DNA of 12,598 nt from JBBQIY01 sp964618405 (GTDB lineage Bacteria; Verrucomicrobiota; Kiritimatiellia; RFP12; UBA3636): positions 1 to 12,598 of the forward strand of contig CAZUAY010000105.1 in the NCBI GenBank assembly GCA_964618405.1. The letters are read 5' to 3'. The position numbers and the translations under genes are program-made. Under the pieces are notes generated by a model that worked only from the letters and a program-made list of their open reading frames with translations, had not been told where the DNA came from and made no database searches. Shown here in pieces: positions 7,301 to 12,598 of this stretch. Position 1 is the first letter of the stretch, and each line of letters starts with the position of its first letter.

Positions 7301-10300
7301 GCTGATTTGCCTGATTCGTCCCGAATCGCTCTTGGCCGCTTTGCCCCTGATTGCGCTCTGGTTTATCTCGCCGATCATGGCTTGGTCGGTCAGCCGCCCG
7401 CGTCAGCCCCGCGTTGCCGAATTGTCATCCGCTCAACGACGCATGCTGCGCGTGTTGGCCTGCCGAACCTGGAGTTTCTTTGAGCGATTTACGAACGAAG
7501 AAGAAAATTGGCTCCCACCCGATAATTTCCAAGAAGTTCCCGAACCCGTCGTTGCGACACGCACCTCACCAACCAATATTGGTTTTGCTCTATTGGCCAA
7601 TCTCACGGCATGGGACTTTGGGTATATTTCGACACTTTGCTTAGTTGAGCGGACTGAAAAAACGCTGGCTGCGATAGAGAAGCTTGAGCGCTACCGCGGA
7701 CATTATTACAACTGGTACGACACGCGAAGCATGCTGCCGATGCAACCGCGGTATGTTTCGAGCGTGGATAGTGGCAACCTCGCGGGCAGTCTCATTGCCC
7801 TTGTGAGCGGACTACGAGAACTCGGTTCACGGCCTGCGCTACCGATGCAGATGTGGCGAGGCCTTCGTGATCGACTCGATCTGGTTGTCGACGAGGTCGC
7901 GACGACGGCTCCAGCACCTGTCCTTCAGATTTTAAGCGATGCTGAACTTCTGCTTGTCGTGCCACCAACCGACATCGCCGGCGTTCGCGATAGATTGTTA
8001 AAACTTCAGCAGGTGTTTCTGCAACTCAAGACCTTGCTCAGCGAATCGACAGAAGAAATTTGCGATTGGGTTGAACTTTTGCAACGGCAGTGTGGCGACC
8101 ACCTCGATGCTGTGGCCGTGCTGTCGTGTGAATCCTTGCGCCCCAGCACGACGCTTCTTCAACTTGCGACGAGTGGCATCACGGAAGGCACGGCCGCAGT
8201 CAATGCAGCAGATTTGCTGCAACGGCTTGAAGGACTGGCCGAGCGAGCCCATGAGTTGCAGGCGGCGATGGACTTCCGTTTCCTCTATAACGATGCTCGC
8301 GAGCTCCTTAGCATTGGTTTTGATGTGCCCTCGCGCCGTCTCGATCCGTCTTGCTACGACTTACTGGCTTCCGAAGCGCGTATCGCAAGTTTCTTGTTGA
8401 TCGCGAGCGAACAAGCACCTCCCGAGCACTGGTTTGCACTGGGACGTTTGCTGACAGGGCAGGGCGGCGAAACGGCCCTGCTCTCGTGGAGTGGCTCCAT
8501 GTTCGAGTATCTCATGCCGGCACTGCTCATGGCGCATTATCCCGACACCTTACTCTCCCAAACCTGCCGAGCTGCGATCAAGCGACAGATTAAATACGGC
8601 CGTCAACGCCGCGTGCCTTGGGGCATCTCGGAATCCTGTTACAATGCTGTGGATGCCCACCATACGTATCAGTACCGTGCGTTTGGCGTGCCGGGGATGG
8701 GTCTGAAGCGAGGGCTCTCGGAAGACCTCGTGGTGGCCCCGTATGCCACGATGCTGTCGCTGACCTTCCTCCCAGAGGAAGCCACCGAAAACATTCAGCG
8801 CTTGATTGAAAATGAAGGTGCTCTCGGTCGTTACGGTCTAGTTGAAGCCATCGACTATACGCCTTCGCGCGTGCCGCGTGGGAAGCAACGCGCCGTGGTT
8901 CATGCCTATATGTCTCATCACCAAGGCATGGGCTTTGTGGCGCTCTCGCACTTCCTTCTCGATGCGCCGATGGTTCGGCGCTTCATGGCGGATCCTGCCG
9001 TTAAGGCGACCGAGGTGCTGTTGCAAGAGCGCGTTCCAGAGGTGGCTCCGGCTATCCAGCCGCACATGCAAGAAGCGGCTTCCGGTGCCGAGCGCTCGGA
9101 GGTGGATGCTGGGGCAACCATGCGCGTTTTCCACGATGTCGACACGGCTGTCCCCGAGGTGCATTTGCTTTCGAATGGTGCCTATCATCTGATGGTGACC
9201 CACGCTGGAGGCGGTTATGTCCGTTGGCATGATTTAGCGATCACGCGATGGCGCGAAGATGCGACGGTCGACAACTGGGGCGCTTTCGGCTATTTCCGGG
9301 ACATCGATAAAAACACGGTTTGGTCGAGTGCGTTCCAGCCCATGAGGCGCAAAGCCGATTTCTATGAGGCGATCTTTACGCAAGGTCGTGCGGAATATCG
9401 CCGTCGTGACCAAGAGGTTGAAACGCATACAGAAATCTGTGTGTCGCCAGAGGCCGATGTCGATATCCGACGCATTACGCTTACGAATCATTCCCATCAG
9501 GCCCGCAACATCGAATTCACCTCTTATACGGAAGTTGTTTTAGCACCTTCGGCGGCCGATTTGGCGCATCGCGCGTTCAGCGGCGTTTTTGTTCGCACCG
9601 AAATTCTTCCAGCCAGCAACACGATTCTTTGCACGCGGCGCAAGCGTGCGGATGACGAGCCTGAAGTGTGGATGTTCCACCTGCTCGCGCCGCAAGGCGA
9701 TCATGGTGTCGTCTCCTTCGAAACGGATCGTGACAAGTTTATGGGGCGCGGTCGTTCGATCACGAATCCAGTGGTTCTCGAACAAGCCGCTGGCGTTTCG
9801 AATGAACTTTCGAATACCGACGGATGTGTGCTCGACCCGATCACGTCCATTCGGTGTGCCTTCACTGTTTCTGACGAAGAACCCGTCGAGTTTCATGTCG
9901 TCACAGGCGTAGCCGAAACACGTGAGGAAGCCCTCTCCCTTGCCGCGAAATATCGCGATTGGCACTTTGTTGAGCGTGCGTTCGATATGGCATGGTCTCA
10001 CAGTCAGATTGTCATGCGACTTCTCAACGTGAGCGAAGCGGAAGCACAGCTTTATGGAAGGCTAGCGGGCTCTGTTGTGTTTGCGACACGTCGAAACCGC
10101 GCCTCCTCGAAGATCGTTGCAGCCAACGTGCTTGGGCAACAAAGCTTATGGCGCTTTGGCATTTCGGGCGATTTGCCGATTGTTTTGCTCCGCATTGGTG
10201 ATATCGGTCACATGGAGCTCGTGACGGAGGTGCTGCGCGCGCATGCCTATTGGCGACTCAAGGGCTTGGAAAGCGATTTGGTGATCGTCAATGAAGATTT

Positions 10301-12598
10301 TTCTGGCTATCGTGCTACGCTCAATGACGAGATCATTTCGGCGATTAATGCCAGTCCCAGCGCAGAGCTTATGGATAAGCCTGGTGGCATTTTCTTGCGC
10401 CGCATTGAAAACCTCTCGGAAGAGGATCAGATCCTGTTCCAGAGTGCGGCGCGCGTGGTGCTAACCGATACGGCAGAAACCTTGCGCGAACAAGTCGAAC
10501 GCCGCTATATGCCGCGTCGCTTGCCACCGCTACTTGACGTCACCCCTGAAACGGTTGCCCCTGCGCACCTGAAGCCGCTGGCACGTCGCGAGCGGATTCT
10601 TGAGAATGGTTTGGGCGGGTTTACACCCGATGGGCGTGAATATTTGATTCAGCTTGAACCTGGCGTTTCGACGCCAGCGCCGTGGGTCAACGTGATCGCA
10701 AGTCCCTACGTGGGGACGGTGGTGTCCGAGCGTGGCTCTATGTATACGTGGGTCGAAAATGCTCACGAGTTCCGATTGACGCCTTGGAGCAACGACGCGG
10801 TGTCGGATCCTTCTGGTGAAGTCTACTACCTTCGCGACAATGACACGGGGCGGTTCTGGTCGGTCACGCCGGGTCCGATCAACAGTCGATCGGGTTATAC
10901 CTGCCGCCATGGTTTCGGCTATACCGTTTTTGAACACCACGAAGCCGGAATTTACAGCGAAGCGTGGGTGTTTGTGGCGATGGATGCGCCCGTGAAATTC
11001 GTGCGCGTTACCGTGAGGAACGACTCGGGTCGAGCGCGTAATCTTTCTGTGTATTCTTACAACGAGCTTGTTCTCGGCGAATGGCGACACACGAACCTGA
11101 TGCACGTGCGCACCTCGGTGGATAGCCTCAGCGGAATTCTGGTTGCCCGCAATCCGTTCAATCGTGTTTTCGAGAGCCGAGTTGTCTTCGCCTCCTGTAG
11201 CGGTCCTGACGTTGCCGTGACGGGCAGTCGGATTGAGTTCTTGGGTCGCAACGGCACAACATCATCACCCGCAGCGCTCAAGCGTACGCGGCTTTCGGGT
11301 CGTACTGGAGCGGGTCTTGATCCGGCTGCTGCTTTGCAGACGACGTTTGACCTCGGCGCCGGCGAAGAGCGCCAAATTGTGTTTACGCTTGGCGCTGCTG
11401 CGGATATTGATGAAGCAAGGCGCTTGGCGCAACGCTTTAGCGGCAGAGGCGGGGCGCAAACCGCACTTGACGCGGTTTGGAGTCATTGGAATCGTGTGCT
11501 AGGCTCGATTTATATTGAGGCACCTGATTATCCGATGCTAACGGTTTTGATGAATGGCTGGCTGACGTATCAGACGCTCTCCTGCAGAATCTGGGGCCGA
11601 AGCGGCTTCTATCAATCGGGCGGAGCATACGGGTTCCGCGATCAGCTTCAAGACTCGATGTCCTTGCTGCACGTCGCGCCCGATCAGCTTCGCGCAATGA
11701 TCCTGCTCTGTGCGTCGCGACAATTCCGTGAAGGCGACGTCCAGCACTGGTGGCATCCGCCAACAGGCGCTGGCGTGCGTACGAAAATCTCTGACGATCT
11801 GCTCTGGCTCCCGCAAGCGGTTGCACGCTACGTGCTGGCTACCGGCGATACAGGCATTCTGGATGAACGCGTACCCTTCCTCGAAGGCCGTGCGCTTGCG
11901 GAACATGAGGAGAGTCAATACGAACAACACGTCCACGGCTCCGAGGTCGGCTCGCTCTACGAGCACTGTCTCCGCGCCATCAAGCGTAGCATGAAGTTTG
12001 GCGCTCATGGGTTGCCGCTGATCGGCTGTGGCGATTGGAATGACGGCATGAACCGTGTTGGCATGGGCGGCAAGGGCGAAAGCGTTTGGCTTGCTTGGTT
12101 CATTTGCGATACGCTTCGGAATTTCAGCCCAGTCGCCAGTTTGCGTGGAGATGAAGCGTTCGTAGATTTCGCGCGCCGTGAGGAAGAAGAACTCCGTACG
12201 CGTATCGAGGCGACGGCTTGGGATGGTGAGTGGTATCGACGTGCTTATTTCGACGATGGAACTCCGCTGGGTTCCTCGCAGAATGATGAATGTCAGATTG
12301 ATTCGCTAAGCCAGAGCTGGGCGGTCATCAGTGGAGCAGGAGCCTCGGATCGAACCCGCAGGGCGATGAATGCGGTGCACGAGCGACTGGTCAAGGAGGA
12401 GGACGGTGTGATTCTCTTGTTCACGCCTCCTTTCGACAAGACGGAACTCGATCCAGGGTACATTAAGGGTTATCCACCGGGTGTCCGAGAGAACGGCGGA
12501 CAATACACGCACGGTGCGCTTTGGACGGCCATGGCGTTTGCGTTGATGGGTGAGCATGAAACGGCTTGGAAATTGTTCTATATGCTGAATCCCATTCG
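4392..12598 (+). CDS. ndvB: Cyclic beta-1,2-glucan synthase, 3' end cut by window
   Basis: The frame is open without a stop for 2735 codons plus two bases to the window end; rhizobial NdvB/ChvB and Brucella Cgs have about 2800-2870 residues. This inner-membrane enzyme uses UDP-glucose to build, cyclise and trim beta-1,2-glucan. Parts seen: an N-terminal region of about 425 residues; hydrophobic segments near 426-448 and 452-482; a GT84 core with TDFLDAD (541-547), LDTDTDLP (641-648), HDLLE (Asp756) and RQHRW (787-791), the family's D, DxD, D, (Q/R)xxRW pattern; hydrophobic segments near 832-876, 893-920 and 951-1006; a glycoamylase-like cyclisation domain with HYYNWYDT (1104-1111), WSGSMFEY (1366 on), GISESCYN (Glu1414), GLVEAIDYT (Glu1485) and HAYMSHHQGMG (from 1504); two beta-sandwich regions (about 1570-1850 and 2080-2330); and a GH94-type (alpha/alpha)6 domain with GGAYGFRDQLQD (2410-2421), GDWNDGMN (2547-2554, the general-acid motif) and THGALWTA (His2707, probable phosphate contact). 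All catalytic motifs look intact. The partner exporter (NdvA/ChvA type) is not in the window. Confidence 0.95.
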   Translation, partial: MKLALRQMVFNSKNSLYSFLHGMKKESQSVAEEPLRAELLSIEQLKRFAQELAREHTIDLGPGYNMLLPRLADNARALRSAHQVLVDADTEGRRMAPPAIWLLDNFYLIEQQIQLARIHLPKQYSRLLPRLASGPMTGFPRVYGMAFELIAHLDGQLDEEATTAFVAAYQTVAPLRLGELWAFPIALRLGLIENLRRVAVHVADRRLEKNSAIAWAERTLASAEKEPKQLIHLLADFADTYPKLSAPFLEEFVERLQGQGAGVTFILNWVDQSLAEESTTVAQRLQADSHTQAAEHLSISNSIGSLRFVSATDWKDFVEAQSRVEQILRHDPAQTHAIQDFSTRDHYRHVIEELALQSERSETEVAQMALEMASAVSPDEDDACRRRHIGFYLIGRGRTLFRRKVRCRWSSKHHGLRLIRHCRLGIYLGSIATISLAFAMLVPWLYHVGVSTLTFWALVAAALIPASTLAISLVNFIVTLHVPPHPLPRLDFTEGIPEDNRTMIVVPTMLSSAKGIADLLSALEIRYLGNRDPHLHFALITDFLDADQENVSGDEDLLRLAKEGIDLLNARYPRESPGSLFYHFHRPRVWNAFEHCWMGYERKRGKLEQFNALLRGGPREAFNAIVGDTSILESIKYIITLDTDTDLPRGTACRLIGAIAHPLNHARYDEAKGRITEGYAILQPRVSVRLGSANRSIYSRLSCGQVGLDPYSREVSDVYQDLFGEGSFVGKGIYDVDAFRKAVDGRFPENLILSHDLLESAYARSAFLGSVEVYEDMPSSYLGDISRQHRWMRGDWQIIRWLGHRPPCVDGQRQRLSLLSQWKIFDNLRRCLFAPVLTVLLIAGWLVGPVPAIGWTAFAFAVLGLTTVLRTLSCLLRKPSERGLKLHVRSWVSSVARHFVQPLMTLSFLPYEATVALGAFICSAARMPFTRRGLLIWYLEKYKRRNAKKTLFQFTLEMWFGPLSALIAGALICLIRPESLLAALPLIALWFISPIMAWSVSRPRQPRVAELSSAQRRMLRVLACRTWSFFERFTNEEENWLPPDNFQEVPEPVVATRTSPTNIGFALLANLTAWDFGYISTLCLVERTEKTLAAIEKLERYRGHYYNWYDTRSMLPMQPRYVSSVDSGNLAGSLIALVSGLRELGSRPALPMQMWRGLRDRLDLVVDEVATTAPAPVLQILSDAELLLVVPPTDIAGVRDRLLKLQQVFLQLKTLLSESTEEICDWVELLQRQCGDHLDAVAVLSCESLRPSTTLLQLATSGITEGTAAVNAADLLQRLEGLAERAHELQAAMDFRFLYNDARELLSIGFDVPSRRLDPSCYDLLASEARIASFLLIASEQAPPEHWFALGRLLTGQGGETALLSWSGSMFEYLMPALLMAHYPDTLLSQTCRAAIKRQIKYGRQRRVPWGISESCYNAVDAHHTYQYRAFGVPGMGLKRGLSEDLVVAPYATMLSLTFLPEEATENIQRLIENEGALGRYGLVEAIDYTPSRVPRGKQRAVVHAYMSHHQGMGFVALSHFLLDAPMVRRFMADPAVKATEVLLQERVPEVAPAIQPHMQEAASGAERSEVDAGATMRVFHDVDTAVPEVHLLSNGAYHLMVTHAGGGYVRWHDLAITRWREDATVDNWGAFGYFRDIDKNTVWSSAFQPMRRKADFYEAIFTQGRAEYRRRDQEVETHTEICVSPEADVDIRRITLTNHSHQARNIEFTSYTEVVLAPSAADLAHRAFSGVFVRTEILPASNTILCTRRKRADDEPEVWMFHLLAPQGDHGVVSFETDRDKFMGRGRSITNPVVLEQAAGVSNELSNTDGCVLDPITSIRCAFTVSDEEPVEFHVVTGVAETREEALSLAAKYRDWHFVERAFDMAWSHSQIVMRLLNVSEAEAQLYGRLAGSVVFATRRNRASSKIVAANVLGQQSLWRFGISGDLPIVLLRIGDIGHMELVTEVLRAHAYWRLKGLESDLVIVNEDFSGYRATLNDEIISAINASPSAELMDKPGGIFLRRIENLSEEDQILFQSAARVVLTDTAETLREQVERRYMPRRLPPLLDVTPETVAPAHLKPLARRERILENGLGGFTPDGREYLIQLEPGVSTPAPWVNVIASPYVGTVVSERGSMYTWVENAHEFRLTPWSNDAVSDPSGEVYYLRDNDTGRFWSVTPGPINSRSGYTCRHGFGYTVFEHHEAGIYSEAWVFVAMDAPVKFVRVTVRNDSGRARNLSVYSYNELVLGEWRHTNLMHVRTSVDSLSGILVARNPFNRVFESRVVFASCSGPDVAVTGSRIEFLGRNGTTSSPAALKRTRLSGRTGAGLDPAAALQTTFDLGAGEERQIVFTLGAAADIDEARRLAQRFSGRGGAQTALDAVWSHWNRVLGSIYIEAPDYPMLTVLMNGWLTYQTLSCRIWGRSGFYQSGGAYGFRDQLQDSMSLLHVAPDQLRAMILLCASRQFREGDVQHWWHPPTGAGVRTKISDDLLWLPQAVARYVLATGDTGILDERVPFLEGRALAEHEESQYEQHVHGSEVGSLYEHCLRAIKRSMKFGAHGLPLIGCGDWNDGMNRVGMGGKGESVWLAWFICDTLRNFSPVASLRGDEAFVDFARREEEELRTRIEATAWDGEWYRRAYFDDGTPLGSSQNDECQIDSLSQSWAVISGAGASDRTRRAMNAVHERLVKEEDGVILLFTPPFDKTELDPGYIKGYPPGVRENGGQYTHGALWTAMAFALMGEHETAWKLFYMLNPI

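Noticed and set aside
1..12598. Search by eye for CRISPR-like repeats, tRNA genes, toxin-antitoxin or phage-type modules.
   Set aside because: Nothing of this kind was seen. Two large genes fill almost the whole window, and the remaining gaps are too short and show no such pattern.

Overview
The window holds two long, divergently transcribed genes separated by a 198-bp AT-rich regulatory gap, with about 314 bp of decayed sequence at the left edge. The organism is a bacterium. Base composition is roughly mid-50s % GC in the genes and clearly AT-rich between them. The purL gene encodes the large, single-chain FGAM synthase and reads very close to the gammaproteobacterial protein, so a Gammaproteobacterium or Betaproteobacterium is the best guess. 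Some other phyla also carry this form, and I cannot fix the taxon from sequence alone.

Layout: (1) 1-314 has no intact gene. Frame 2 carries a broken reading frame, interrupted by two stops, that resembles the C-terminal end of a transposase. A long imperfect hairpin (264-309) lies just beyond the purL stop. (2) 315-4193, minus strand: purL, complete, 1292 residues, with the synthase and glutamine amidotransferase active-site motifs intact. (3) 4194-4391: divergent promoter region. The purL side has a near-consensus sigma70 promoter whose -35 box sits inside a 15-bp imperfect palindrome. The other side has a perfect TATAAT with a poor -35, overlapped by a tandem 10-bp repeat, then a good Shine-Dalgarno. 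(4) 4392-12598, plus strand: a giant frame open to the window end (2735 codons, no stop), a cyclic beta-1,2-glucan synthase of the NdvB/ChvB/Cgs type. Its parts are an N-terminal region, membrane segments, a GT84 glycosyltransferase, more membrane segments, a glycoamylase-like (cyclisation) domain, two beta-sandwich regions and a GH94 phosphorylase-like domain. Only about the last 100 residues should be missing.

The two products do not share a pathway: one makes a purine intermediate in the cytosol, the other a cell-envelope/periplasmic glucan from UDP-glucose at the inner membrane. They probably share only the intergenic control region. I found no CRISPR array, tRNA, rRNA, phage module or convincing new defence-type system. 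The points worth a second look are the regulatory gap, the hairpin after purL, the transposase relic, and the pairing of a gammaproteobacterial-like PurL with a rhizobial-type glucan synthase.
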